This document shows, piece after piece, positions 8,467 to 21,000 of a stretch of DNA of 64,000 bases. The notes below the pieces were generated by a model. That model was not told where the DNA came from, did not search any database, and saw only the letters and a program-made list of their open reading frames with translations. Where the stretch lies: the NCBI GenBank assembly GCA_016714005.1, contig JADJOA010000001.1:124001-188000 (forward strand), read 5' to 3'. This DNA comes from Bacteroidota bacterium. Its GTDB lineage: Bacteria; Bacteroidota; Bacteroidia; AKYH767-A; OLB10. Position 1 is the stretch's first letter. Every line of letters starts with the position of its first letter. A program made the position numbers and the translations under genes.

Positions 8467-9462
8467 ATGGCTATATTAGCATTTCAAAGACCGGACAAAG
8501 TAATAATGAACCACTCTACCGAAACATTCGGTCAGTTTGAGTTTCGCCCGCTTGAGCCCGGTTATGGAATTACAATAGGTAATGCGCTTCGCAGAATACT
8601 TTTAAATTCTTTAGAAGGATATGCAATTACCAATGTGAAAATTGCTGGCGTTGACCACGAATTTTCTACCATTAAAGGAGTAGTTGAAGATGTAACGGAA
8701 ATTCTTTTAAATTTAAAGCAAGTTCGTTTTAAAAGACAATTGGAAGGAACAGAAACAGAAAAGGTTTCTTTATTGGTAAACGGAAAAGAAACAGTTACAG
8801 CCGGTGATATTGCAAAGCACACATCGGCCTTTCAGGTGTTGAATCCTGATTTGGTTATTTGCACAATGGACGGTAACGTAAAAATTCAAATGGATATAAC
8901 CATTGAAAAAGGACGTGGTTATGTTCCGGCAGAAGAAAATAAATCAAATGCACATAGTGTAGGCACCATTCCTATGGATGCTATTTACACGCCAATAAAA
9001 AATGTAAAATATTTTATAGAAAACTATCGTGTTGAACAAAAAACTGATTACGAAAAATTGGTTTTGGAAGTAACTACCGATGGCTCTATTCATCCTAAAG
9101 ATGCATTGAAAGAAGCGGCTGAAATTTTAATTCACCACTTTATGTTGTTTTCTGATGAGAAAATGACTTTTGATACAAAACCAAAAACTCCAACAGAAGA
9201 GTTTGATGAGAACACATTGCATATGCGTCAGTTATTAAATACCAAATTAATTGACATGGATTTGAGCGTGCGTGCATTAAACTGTTTAAAGGCTGCCGAT
9301 GTTGATACGCTGGGTGATTTGGTATCATTCACTAAAAACGATTTATTAAAATTCCGCAACTTTGGTAAAAAATCTTTAACCGAATTGGAGGAACTTGTAC
9401 GAAGCAAGAACCTTACATTTGGAATGAATATAGCAAAATACGGAATAGTAAAAGAAAATTAA
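8467..9462 (+). CDS. rpoA: RNA polymerase alpha subunit
   Basis: Alpha forms the dimer on which RNA polymerase is assembled. The 331-residue intact product has the N-terminal domain (residues about 1-235) with EPGYGITIGNALRRILLNSL and EGAxxT/I-type contacts, a linker near 236-255 (KPKTPTEEFDENTLHMRQLL), and a C-terminal helix-hairpin-helix domain reading LNCLKAADVDTLGDLV and FRNFGKKSLTELEELV, which contacts UP elements and activators. It lies between uS4 and bL17 as in nearly all bacteria. Confidence 0.98.
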   Translation: MAILAFQRPDKVIMNHSTETFGQFEFRPLEPGYGITIGNALRRILLNSLEGYAITNVKIAGVDHEFSTIKGVVEDVTEILLNLKQVRFKRQLEGTETEKVSLLVNGKETVTAGDIAKHTSAFQVLNPDLVICTMDGNVKIQMDITIEKGRGYVPAEENKSNAHSVGTIPMDAIYTPIKNVKYFIENYRVEQKTDYEKLVLEVTTDGSIHPKDALKEAAEILIHHFMLFSDEKMTFDTKPKTPTEEFDENTLHMRQLLNTKLIDMDLSVRALNCLKAADVDTLGDLVSFTKNDLLKFRNFGKKSLTELEELVRSKNLTFGMNIAKYGIVKEN

Positions 9463-9504
9463 TTAATACCATTGCTGCTGAAGCAATACAATAAAGCATA
9501 AGAT

Positions 9505-10005
9505 ATGCGTCACGGAAAAACAGTAAATCACTTAGGAAGAACAGCAAGCCACAGGGCTGCAATGTTATCTAACATGGCATCTTCTCTTATATTGGAGAAA
9601 CGTATAAACACAACAGTTGCCAAGGCAAAAGCTTTGCGTAAATATGTGGAGCCGCTTATTACTAAATCAAAATCAGATACCACCGCATCAAGACGTGTGG
9701 TTTTTAGCTACCTGCAAAATAAATATGCAGTAAGCGAATTGTTTAAAACAGTAGCACCAAAAATTGCTGACAGACCAGGCGGTTACACACGTTTGATCAA
9801 AACCGGTTTCAGACCGGGCGATGCTGCTGAAACATGTATGTTTGAGTTGGTTGACTTTAACGAGTTGTATGGTAATGAAAAGAAAGCCGGTGCAGCTAAA
9901 AAAGGCAAAGCAACAACACGCAGAGGCGCAAGAAAAAAAGCTGCACCTAAAGCAAAAGCTGCCGATACAACAGAAACAAAAACAGAGGAAGGCGTAGCAG
10001 AATAA
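9505..10005 (+). CDS. rplQ: Large-subunit ribosomal protein bL17 with long basic tail
   Basis: bL17 is located near the exit tunnel. Residues 1-120 form the normal core (MRHGKTVNHLGRTASHRAAM, KAKALRKYVEPLITKSK, GGYTRLIKTGFRPGDAAETC). Residues about 125-166 form an extension rich in Ala, Lys, Arg, Thr and Glu; such low-complexity tails on bL17 are common in Bacteroidota. It is the last gene before a strong intrinsic terminator. Confidence 0.96.
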   Translation: MRHGKTVNHLGRTASHRAAMLSNMASSLILEKRINTTVAKAKALRKYVEPLITKSKSDTTASRRVVFSYLQNKYAVSELFKTVAPKIADRPGGYTRLIKTGFRPGDAAETCMFELVDFNELYGNEKKAGAAKKGKATTRRGARKKAAPKAKAADTTETKTEEGVAE

Positions 10006-10038
10006 AGCAATTGAAATTGAATTCAGTTAATAAAAATA

Positions 10039-10075
10039 AAAAGGGACACTACGAAAAGTATTGTCCCTTTTTTTT
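10039..10075 (+). terminator. Intrinsic terminator of the ribosomal operon
   Basis: The stem GGGACACTAC/GTATTGTCCC (one mismatch) with loop GAAAA is followed by a run of T residues and preceded by an A run. It lies 33 bases after the rplQ stop and separates the ribosomal cluster from carA. Confidence 0.88.
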
Positions 10076-10136
10076 AATGTTGTAATTATAAACAAGAGCT
10101 TAAGAGTTAATTCAAAATTCAAAACGGTAATATAAA

Positions 10137-11258
10137 ATGAAATACTACAGGAAATCACCGGCAATTTTAATGCTCGCAGATGGCACCGTTTTTCACGGAA
10201 AATCAGAAGGAAAAATTGGGACTGCTACAGGAGAAATTTGTTTTAACACAGGCATGACAGGATACCAGGAAGTATTTACCGACCCATCTTATAAAAACCA
10301 ATTAATGGTAATGACCAATGTACACGTTGGTAATTACGGAATAAAAGCCGAAGAGCGCGAATCATCATCAATAAAAATTGCAGGATTAATTTGCAGGAAT
10401 TTTTCATCACACTACTCACGCAAGCAAGCCACCCAAAGCATCAGCGATTATTTCATTGAACAAAGCATGGTTGTTATTTCAGAGATTGACACACGTGCTT
10501 TGGTAAAACACATTAGAGATAAAGGTGCAATGAATGCAGTTATATCATCAGAAGAAACCGATTTAAACAAACTGCAAACTGTTTTAAAATCTATTCCTTC
10601 AATGGAAGGATTGGAATTGTCATCAACTGTTTCTGCCACTAAAGATTACACTTACGGCAACGCAAATGATATACGCATAGCAGTGCTCGATTTGGGCGTA
10701 AAAGAAAATACATTAAGATGCCTGAGCGACAGGGGATGTGCCGTAAAAGTTTTTCCGTGGGATACAACATTTGCCGAAATGGAAAAATGGAACCCGCATG
10801 GTTATTTAATAAGCAACGGACCTGGCGACCCTGCCGTAATGCCAAAAGTGGTAAACACCGTAAAAGAAATTGTTGACGCTAACAAAGCATTGTTTGGAAT
10901 ATGTCTCGGGCACCAAATGCTTGCCGAAGCCTGTGGCATTAAAACTTTTAAAATGTTTAACGGGCACAGAGGAATTAATCATCCTGTTAAAAATTTATTT
11001 GCAAAACACTGCGAAGTAACATCTCAAAACCACGGCTTTGGGGTAATACCAAACGATACTTTTGATAACGATAAGGTAGAAATAACACACATTAATCTTA
11101 ACGACAATTCAATTGAAGGTATAAGAGTAAAAAACAAAAGGGCTTTTTCGGTTCAGTATCATCCCGAATCTGCTCCCGGCCCTAACGACTCGCGTTATTT
11201 GTTTGACGATTTTGTAAAGCTTGCTTCAGAGGTAAAAAACGAATTAGTGGTTATTTAA
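10137..11258 (+). CDS. carA: Carbamoyl-phosphate synthase small (glutaminase) subunit
   Basis: CarA hydrolyses glutamine and passes ammonia to CarB for carbamoyl phosphate, the precursor of pyrimidines and arginine. The 373-residue intact product has the CPSase small-chain N-domain (residues 1-150: LADGTVFHGKSEG, CFNTGMTGYQEVFTDPSY) and a class I glutamine amidotransferase domain (about 180-365) with the nucleophile in FGICLGHQMLAEACG and the catalytic His/Glu pair in QYHPESAPGP. carB is not in the window. In many relatives carA also follows rplQ. Confidence 0.96.
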   Translation: MKYYRKSPAILMLADGTVFHGKSEGKIGTATGEICFNTGMTGYQEVFTDPSYKNQLMVMTNVHVGNYGIKAEERESSSIKIAGLICRNFSSHYSRKQATQSISDYFIEQSMVVISEIDTRALVKHIRDKGAMNAVISSEETDLNKLQTVLKSIPSMEGLELSSTVSATKDYTYGNANDIRIAVLDLGVKENTLRCLSDRGCAVKVFPWDTTFAEMEKWNPHGYLISNGPGDPAVMPKVVNTVKEIVDANKALFGICLGHQMLAEACGIKTFKMFNGHRGINHPVKNLFAKHCEVTSQNHGFGVIPNDTFDNDKVEITHINLNDNSIEGIRVKNKRAFSVQYHPESAPGPNDSRYLFDDFVKLASEVKNELVVI

Positions 11259-11323
11259 TTCATTATTTTTTTGATGGAATAAATCTTGTAAACTAAAAAG
11301 GTTGATTCTTTTTCCGCATCAAA

Positions 11324-11488
11324 TTATTCAATAACTAATTTTTGCGTTTGAGTTGAGTTGCCATCAGTTATAGTTGCAAAGTAGATTCCCGACTTAAAAA
11401 TTGCCGGGTCAATTTTTAGACTCAATGAACCAATGGCAAGATTGTCGGAATAGATTTTTTTTCCGGACATATCTGAAATTGCAATACA
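11324..11488 (-). pseudogene. Truncated T9SS type A sorting-domain fragment (reverse strand)
   Basis: On the reverse strand the bases read, without a start codon, CIAISDMSGKKIYSDNLAIG and then a segment ending SGIYFATITDGNSTQTQKLV plus IE and a stop at 11324-11326. This is the second half of a T9SS C-terminal sorting domain (the DxSGK turn, then the GIYFxxI strand and QKLVIE end). Everything upstream of the DMSG turn is absent; at 11488 the sequence changes to an oppositely oriented fragment of the same kind of domain. It is a remnant with no detectable gene body. Confidence 0.8.
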
Positions 11489-11657
11489 CATAGAGATGAA
11501 AGATGTAAGCGGTAGAATAGTTTACAGCAGCGAGATGAATGCACAAGAAGGTGAGAACCAAAGCGTGATAGAAGTAAGCCAACTCAGCAAAGGGGTTTAC
11601 ATGGTAGAGGTAAGGTCAAACAGTGCCAAACAACAGGTAAGACTGGTGGTACAGTAG
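11489..11657 (+). pseudogene. Truncated copy of the giant T9SS protein's C-terminus
   Basis: The forward strand reads IEMKDVSGRIVYSSEMNAQE and continues to VRLVVQ and a TAG stop at 11655-11657. It is the end of the same T9SS sorting domain that closes the giant gene at 21074-21242, and its bases match that copy at all but a few positions. It starts abruptly at the same structural point (the xMKDxSG turn) as the opposite-strand remnant it abuts. There is no start codon or upstream gene body, so it is a relic of duplication or recombination. Confidence 0.85.
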
Positions 11658-11707
11658 TAAAAGCAATATCAAAATAGTACCCACCAATATTAAAAACAAG
11701 GTTGGTA
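11489..11707 (+). repeat. 219-bp direct repeat, copy 1 (partner at 21074-21292)
   Basis: From CATAGAGATGAAAG to AACAAGGTTGGTA the two stretches align without gaps; I count about six substitutions in 219 bases by eye, mostly C/T or A/G. The repeat includes the last 56 codons of the sorting domain plus about 50 bases of 3' flank, so it is a DNA-level duplication and not merely domain similarity. Confidence 0.92.
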
Positions 11708-11798
11708 TTAATGAGCTTAATTAAGTATATTATTATTGGATTAATGGAAAGTTATTTGAATTTTACTGTAGAGTAGTGTTAAATTTTTTTACAAAAAA

Positions 11799-11828
11799 TT
11801 TGTTTACTAAAATTAATTAATATACTTG
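11799..11828 (+). promoter_or_regulatory. Candidate Bacteroidota promoter of the giant T9SS gene
   Basis: TTTG at 11799-11802 is followed after 18 bases by TATACTTG at 11821-11828, close to the phylum consensus TTTG-N19/20-TAnnTTTG. The same TATACTTGCAT string occurs at 53650 before the OmpA-family gene. It would give an untranslated leader of about 220 bases before the ATG at 12056; I see no named riboswitch in that leader. The rest of the 11708-12055 gap holds no gene. Confidence 0.45.
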
Positions 11829-12055
11829 CATAACTATTTGGGTGAGATTAATAACGAATAACTGAGGAGGGGTAGTTATTTGATACGTTTCCATTTTAAA
11901 TATTTCTGAAAACTGTAAACTGGGTTACAAGGAATTGAATCATTAAATTTATTATCGGGGGGCTTAGCTTAGTATGTAGTGGCGAAGATTTAGTCCTTTG
12001 TTATGTTTAGGAATAAAAAGTCTATTTTAACTATATAACTTAAAACCAAAATCAA

Positions 12056-15000
12056 ATGAACAAAATCAAACTTTACAAAAAGGCGTTTATCAATCGCTGG
12101 CTGTTTTCCATGGCTTTATTGATTCTTAGTTTATCAAGAATTGAACTTTGTGCACAGTCTGAAAGCTATAACATAAGTTTTCAGGCTAACGTTACAGCTC
12201 ACCCTGGAGGATTAAATACCGAAACAGATGCTACAACTACCGGATGGACATCTATTGCCGGTTCAGTTGGCGGTTTAAGCGCTAATCAATGGTCAAGTAA
12301 TGTTACGGTACCTTTTTCTTTTACATTATTTGGGTCTTCAGTAAGTGCTTTTAAAGTCAGCCAAAATGGAGTATTAACATTTACTACCGGTGCAGCTTCA
12401 TTGCCGGGTGATAATGCAGCATTGCCTTCATCAGCCTTGCCTGATCAAAGTATAGCTTTAATGTGGGATGCATTTACAAATGCCCCACCAACCGGAACGG
12501 GAGATCAGGTTTATTATAAAGTATTTGGCACTGCACCCAACCGACAGTTATGGATCAAGTATTATTCTTTTGAATATGGAAATCCTAATCTGTCTTTTGC
12601 ATATTTTGCTACAGTATTGGAGGAAACAACCAATAATGTATATGTTATTGATATGTATAATATTAATGCCACGGGCACAACAACAGTTGGTTTACAATAC
12701 AGCACCACTTTTGCAGTACAAGATGCAGCTTCGCCCAATATAACACATGGTTCACCTACAAATGGAACTGCAGTTACGGATAATGATGTTTGGACTTTTA
12801 CTCCTTTCTCCTTATTAGTTTGTAGTTCTCCCCCAACACCTGGCACAGCAACCGCAAATCCAGCTTCAGGACTATGTGTGTCACAAAATATTTCTTTGGG
12901 ATTATCAGGCAACTCTGTAGGATCCGGACAAACATATCAATGGCAAGAGTCAACTTTAATTGGCGGCCCTTACACCAATCTTGGTTCGTCATCTACAAGC
13001 TCTTCATTAAACACTCCTGCAACTTCAACAAAATACTATCGTTGCGAGGTAACATGCAGTGGTAACTCACAAAATAGTACTCCTGTTTTAGTATCAGTAA
13101 ACCCTCCATTTCCTGGCGGTAACTATACCATTAACTCAGGGGCTATAACAGGAGGTACAAATTTTCAAACATTCAATGATTTTAAAAACGCATTAACTTG
13201 CGGCATTGGCGGAGCCATAGTGGTAGATGTAGTTAGCGGAAGCGGTCCATACACAGAACAAGTAGAGTTTCCAGCAGTTACAGGTGTTTCATCAACTAAC
13301 ACAATTACTATTAATGGAAATAACAATACATTAACTTTTGCAGCATCAGTAAGTACAGCACCTGGCACACTTATATTAAATGGAAGCGATTATTTTGTTA
13401 TTAATAACCTGAATGTAACCGGAACAGGTACTACTTATGCATTAAGCTGCCATTTATGGAATGGTGCGGATAACAATACCTTTAACAATTGCACATTTAC
13501 AGCCCCAACAGGAGTAACGGGAAGTACGGTTTGTCCGTTTTCTATTAGTGGTTCTGCAACATCTGCCACCACTACCGGAACAGGCGGCAGTAACAATACT
13601 GCTAGCAACTGTAATACAAGCGGTGGTTATTATGGATTAACCTTTGTTTCGGGGTCTAACAACCAATCGTTAAACTGTAATATAAGGGAATTTTACCTAT
13701 ATGGTATGTATAATGCCAACCAAATCGGCTCCATAAACCGTGGGTGTGTTATTGAAAGACCCACACGAACTGATTTGAGTACTTTTTATGGAATTTATGT
13801 TGCTTCTTGTACCAATCATTTAGCCGAGCGCAATCGCATCAGAAAATCGTTTAGCGGAAATACGGCAAGCACTTCTACAAACTATGGAATTTATATTACA
13901 GGTGATGCAAGTGTGGGCAATGAAAATAAATTTATTAATAACCTTATTACCGAAATGAATGGTAATGGGATATTGTATGGTATATATTCAACTGGTGCTG
14001 ATTACTGGCAGGCATGGCATAATACCATTTCATTGGATCATACAGCTGCCACTACAACAAGTACCACCAATGGAATTTATTCATCTGGCACGCTTGCTTA
14101 TGATGTACGAAACAATAATATAACCATAACCAGAGGCGGTGCCGGAACCAACAAGCATTGCTTGTATTTTACTACTGCAGCAGTTGCCACCTGTAATTAT
14201 AATAACCTTTATATAAGTGCTCCGGGCACCATAAATGTTGGATATAACGGAACATCTTATGCAACGCTTGGTGCATGGCAAGGTGCATCGGGCTACGATG
14301 CCAATAGCCTAAGTGTTGATCCGATTTATGCAGCACCTGGAGCTGAAGACTACTCGCCTACATCAGGTGCAATGAATGATTTGGCGCTTAACCTTGGAGT
14401 AGCAGTAGATATTGAAAATACTTCAAGAAGCGCTACTCCTGATATGGGTGCGTATGAGTTTTCACCACCATCATCTGATGCTGCCATTTCATGGGTTGCT
14501 CCGCTTCCTCCGGTAAGTGCTGGACTGCAAACTATTACAGTAAATATTTTTAACAATACCGCTAATACCATTACCGATTTAAATCTTTCTTACACCGATG
14601 GGGGTACACCGGTTACAGAAGCCTTTAGCGGATTAAACATTGCAGGATTAACATCTCAGCAAATCAGCTTTACAGTGCAGTATAACCTAACCGGAACAAC
14701 TTCATTAGAGGCATACATTAATACAGTTAACGGTGCGCAGGATGCGAATCAGAATAACGATACAACAGCAACACAAAACCTGTGTTTGGCATTGGCTGGC
14801 GGAACATACACTATTAATTCCGGTTTACCTACAGGGGGTACCAACTACCAAACATTTAATGATGCCGTAGCTGCAATGGCATGTGGTATAACCGGACCTG
14901 TTGTGTTTAATGTAAACGCAGCAAGCGGTCCATACAACGAACAAGTTACCATTACACAAATTGCCGGAGCAAGTGCTGTTAATACCATAACTATTAATGG

Positions 15001-18000
15001 TAACGGAAGAACTTTAACCTTTGCAGGCACAGCAGTTTTACCCTATACTTTAGGATATAACGGTGCCGATTTTATTACTGTAAACAATCTTGTTGTTACA
15101 GGAACTGATGCAACCAATGCACTTACAGTTCACTTGTGGAATGATGCAAATAACAATACCTTTAGTGGTTGCACCATGAATGCCAGCCTCAGCGCCACCG
15201 GCTCGTTGCATTGTCCGTTTTCTATATCGGGAACAGCCACATCTGCTACTACTACAGGAATAGCAGGAAGTAATAATACCATTAGTAATTGCACACTTAA
15301 TGGCGGATATTATGGTTTAGCGCTTAGTGGATCAATTGCAAGCACTGGAACGCAGGTATTAAATAACACCATAAGAGACTTTTATTTTTATGGGATATAT
15401 CATTATTACCACCAGGGTTCGATAGTAAGAGGAAATATTATTGAAAGAACTGCCGCACGAACAAATGCTACTACCACGTATGGTATTTATGTAGGTACAA
15501 GTACATTAAATCTTCTTTTTGAGAAAAACAGGATAAGAAATTCATTTTCGTTTATAACCGGCAGCGCAAGCTCTTCTTACGGAATTTACAATGCAGTATC
15601 AGCAACAGCCGGAAATGAAAATAAATATTATAATAACCTGATTACAAGAATTGAATCAGCAACAGGAACCTGCTATGGTATGTATGCATTAGGATATAAT
15701 TATTGCCTGTTTTATCACAATACTGTAGTGCTTGATAATCCTGCATCCACATCAGGAACTACAGCCGGATTTTACGGCTACGGTACAGGTACAGAGGTTA
15801 GAAATAACATACTTGACATTCGCAGAGCGGGTAGTGGTATTAAATACTGTGTTTACTTTTCATCAACTGCCACTGCTGCATCCAATAACAATAATTTATA
15901 TATGGCAGCACCAGCAGGTACTAATTATATCGGATGGTATGTTTCTGGATTTTCTACTCTTACTGCGTGGCAAGGGGCTAATTCAGGTTCATGGGATCAG
16001 CAAAGCACAGATGTTAACCCATTGTATGTTAATCCAACAGGTGGAAATTACAAACCTTCTGCAGTTGCACTGGATAATATAGGTACCCCGGTAGGAGTTT
16101 TGGATGATATTTTAAACTTATCAAGAAGTTTAACAACACCTGATGCTGGAGCCTATGAGTTTGCCGTTTCGCCTTATGATGTTGGTGCAGAAGCATTAAT
16201 TACACCTGATGGCGATGGCTGTTATACCTTTGGTGAAACAATTACTGTTTCTATACGCAACTACGGTACACAAGCAATAGATTTTAGTGTTAACCCGGTA
16301 ACGGTAACCTGTAATATTACGGGCGCTATAACAACAACTGTTAGTACAACACTAACAACCGGAACCCTTGCAAGCGGAACTGTAACCAATGTAGCATTAT
16401 CTCCTAATGTAAACATGTCTCCTAACGGAGTATATACCTTTAATGCATCAACCTCTATGGGTGTGGATGGAGATAACTCCAACGATGCGATGTTGCCCGA
16501 CACCCGTACTGTAGGGGTAGTAGCCGGTTCAATATCAACTTCTGCAACTGATGTATGTGTTTCCGGATCAAGAACAATAACTTTAACCGGCAATTATGGT
16601 GGCGATATATTATGGCAGGTTTCTACTGTAAGTGCTACCGGTCCGTGGACTTTAGTACAAACAGGAGGACAGAGTTATACCGCAACAATTTCGCAAAACT
16701 CATATTATCAGGTAGAAGTAGTTTGCAATGGTAATACAGCGCAAACCAATGTTATTACATTTAATGTAAATAATCCGCAGATATTAACAACAGCACCCGG
16801 AACGCGATGTGGATTTGGAACAGTTACTCTTGGTGCTACTGCCGATGGCAGCAATAATGTTAACTGGTACAACTCGCTTATAAGTACCACACCTCTTGCT
16901 ACTGGTAACACTTACACAACACCAGCAATTAATTCAACAACTACATATTATGCCGAGCCTGCATCAGGCACTGGTGGTACAGGAGATTTATCTGTACCAA
17001 TAACCGGTACAACTACACCAGTGTATCACCACATGTATTTGGTTAACTCAAGTACTGGCATGACACTAACCGGATTAGGTTTAAATGTAAACAATACAGT
17101 AGGTACGCTTACTGATTGGGATATTTATTATCGCCCAGATAACTATCAGCTTGTTTCCGGTGCTAATACATCTTCAGCCGGATGGACATTACTTACATCT
17201 GTAACAGGTGTATCATCTTTGGGTGCCGGTAATTATACCGTTCTTACTTCAATCTTAAATCTTAATATCCCTGCAGGTGCTACCTATTCATTTTATATTG
17301 CGCCTGTTGGAACTTCAACTCATGCTTACCGAACTGATGCTATTGGAACAACCACAGCCACCAATGCTGTTGCAAGCATTATTGCCGGAAACCGTGGTAG
17401 CAGTTTGTTTAATTGTAGTTCTAGCGGAGGTCAAGCTGTAGTCAAATTGTTTTATTCTTTGGGATGCGCAGGGGTGAGAGTTCCTGTAACAGCTACTGTA
17501 ACACCACCGCCTTCAATGAATATTGTGCCAACAGATGTAACGCTATGTCCGGGTGGTACAACATCTATTATTGTAAACAGCAGTAACGATCCTGATTATA
17601 CCTATTCATGGACAAGCAACCCGGCAGGGTTTACCGCTACAGGTGCCGGTCCTCATTCTATTAGCCCAACAGTAAGTACATGGTATATTGTCACAGCAAC
17701 TGATAATACAGCAGGGCCTAATGCAGGTTGCGTAAATAAAGACAGTGTACAGGTTATAACAGGATCCACCCCGGCAGCAGGAACAGTTTCTGCATCCATA
17801 CAAGAAATATGTATCTCAGGTACACCTACACTTAGTGTATCTGGTTCGGATGGCGGAGTTATTCAATGGCAAAGTTCAACCACAAGTAACACCGGACCAT
17901 GGAACAATGTGGGTACAACATCAACAGTGTATGTTCCTGGTACTGTAACCCAAACAACATGGTACCAGGTAAGAGTGCAGTGCCAAAGCACACAGGTATT

Positions 18001-21000
18001 TTCGAATGTGGTAGAAGTTACAGTTAACAACCCACAGATTACTGGTACAACAGGAGCAACACGGTGTGGACCCGGTACTTTAACGTTACAGGCTACAGCA
18101 TTAGCAGGTAACACATTAAAATGGTATAATAGTGCAACAGGAGGTGCTTCTGTGGGTACAGGAACTTCGTTTACCACACCTACAATTAGCAGCACCACGG
18201 ATTATTATGTAGCTGCTTCGCAAGGAAGTGGCGGCACTGGTTTACCTTTGTTAATTACAGAGTTTGACATTAATGATCCTGACAGGCTTGAAATACAAAA
18301 TGTATCACCAAACTCTGTTGATGTAACAGGGTGGAGGGTTGCAGTAAGTAATAATTATACGGGTTTTTCAAGCGTTAATGCAAATATTCAGGTTCTAAGC
18401 GGAACGTTAGCTTCTGGAGCAGTTCTAAGTTGGACTGATGCTTCAGCCGGTCCCAATTATTGGGGTAGTAACATACTGTGGAATCCTGGCTCATTTCCAA
18501 GCTTTTCAGGTTGGGCCATTATTATTGACGACCTTGGTAACATAATTGATTTTGTTGCCTTAAACTGGGATGCAACAACTATTGCATCTACCAATTTAAC
18601 AATTGGACCATTTACCGTTTCACCTGGGACAAAATGGACTGGCGCGGGAATTAATCAAACAACTGTAACCGCAGGGAATAGTGTTTCGCGAATTGGAACA
18701 TCTGATAACAACGACCTCAGCGATTTTAACATTCAGGCTTCTTCTATCGGTACTATTAATTCAGGTATGTCAATTCCTTTCACGGGTTTCGGTTGCGAAT
18801 CTGTCCGTACACTTGTACAAGCTACCGTAACTCCATCGCCTACAGTAAACATAGCTGTAGAATATCCTACAATTTGTACGGGTCAGAGTGCAACATTAAC
18901 AGCCACCAGTACAAACCCTGGTTACATATACGTGGACACCAGGCGGCAGTGGTGCAAGCATTACCGTATCACCATCATCCACTACCACATATAACTTAGA
19001 AGCGCTTGATATATCAGGCGGCATATATGACCAATGTACAGCGGTAGGATCTACCACCGTTACAGCAGTAAACCAACTACCACCCACCCCAGTAGTTCAG
19101 GGTGGCAATCCAACGGAGACGGTATGCGAAGGCTTACCATTAACACTAAGTGCAAACAATGCAGCCGGTGGTCAGACAACCACATATAGCTGGACAACCA
19201 CTGCATCAATACCATTTACCAGCAGCCAGCAAACACCAACGGTAACGAGCAGCGCAGCGGCAGGTAATGCAGGGTTATATACAGTGGTGTTAACCAACCA
19301 GTACTTATGTACAGCCAGTGGCAGCGTAACGGCCATAGTAAATGCCAACCCAACATTAGGCGGCACAGTAACAAACGTAAGCTGCTGGGGCACGAGCAAC
19401 ATCTGCGATGGAGCGATACTGGCATCAGCCACAGGCGGCACCGGAGCAGGCACATATTTATATGACGATGGCTCAAACTTTAACACCGATGGGGACTTCA
19501 GCTTAAACCAGGGTTTAGGCCCCATAGCAGTATGCTTTGGCCCGTATGCCATAACAGTAACAGATGGTAATGGATGTTCAACAACCAATACATTTAACGT
19601 AGGGGCCATAAGCACATCTCCGCCAACATCAAGCGTAGTAGTGCCACCGATAAACAATTTGCCGCAGTTTGCGTGCAATGGCACAGTAGTAAATAATATA
19701 AATGTACCTGTAGTATCAGGCGGAACGACAAAGTATATATGGGATGGTCCAAGCGGCACAGACTTTAACGGAGCTGGCAATACGTATACCAACAGCACAC
19801 CAAATGCTAATATTACCTTTGGATCCTTGTCAGGGGGAGCCTCTGGTTATTACATAGGCGTACAGGCGGCCAATGGCTGCGGAGGTTCAACGCGTAAAGT
19901 ACAATGGGTGAGAGGCACGTTATCGAGCCCGACACTAAGCGGATCAACAGAAGTATGTGCAGGGGGCAGTGCAGTGTATACAGTTACAAATGCACCCATA
20001 GTAGGTGCACAGAACTACACCTGGACAGGTCCTGTGGGCACCACGTTTAACGGTAATGCGAGTCCATATACGACCACAAGCACGAGCGTAACGGCAGTAT
20101 TGCCTGTTGGTTATACAAGCGGCAGCATATGCGTAACGGCCAATGCCAGTTGCGTAAGCAGCGCGCCCAAATGTTTGGCAGTAAGCACGAGTCCATCGGC
20201 CATAGGCGTAATGAGCGGAGTGTTCAGCGTATGTCCAAACACGAGCCAAACGTACAGCGTACCTAATGCAGGAGCCGGCACATACAACTGGACACTGCCA
20301 GCCAATGCCAGCGGGTCAAGCACGAGCAACAGCATAACAGTAACCTTTAACAGTGGGTTCTTAAACGGTAATATAAGCGTAACATACACCAACGTATGCG
20401 GAGTAACCTCAGCAGCGCGCACTAAAACGATAGCTATAGGCAGCCCGGGCGTACCATCGAGCATAACAGGTATAAGCAATGGCGTGTGCGGACAAACAGT
20501 AAGCTACCAGTGTCCGCCACAGGCAGGCGCTACGTTTACGTGGAGTGCAAGCAATGGCACAGTAGTATCAGGCCAGGGCAGCAATAGCGTAAGCATATCG
20601 TTTGGTACGTTTAGTACGGGTACTGTAAGTGTAACAGCTAGCAATGGATGTGGTACAAGCACAGCCAGAACAATAACAGTAAAAGGCACGCCCAACACGC
20701 CAAGCGTAATAACAGCGAACCCTGCAGTATGGTGCAACAACGAAGCGGGCATACAATTCAGCTCGAGCTTAACGGGCGTAACAGGCGTATACAGCTTAAA
20801 CTGGACAGTGTTACCGTCAGCAGCGGCAGTGTATGTAAGCGGACAAGGTACGGGTACCTATACGGTTGACTGGAACACAGGCAATGCAACAGTAAGCTTA
20901 ACAGCGAGCAATGCCTGCGGAGCGGCAACAAGAACATACAGTGCGAGTCCAAGCTGCAGAGAGGCAGTAGAAATAACAGAAACAGCACCTACCGCCCAAA

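Noticed and set aside
19172..19798. Long open frame on the reverse strand inside the giant T9SS gene
   Set aside because: It lies wholly within the real coding region, has repetitive Val/Pro/Leu content reflecting Thr/Gly-rich codons on the other strand, and has no start context or known domain.
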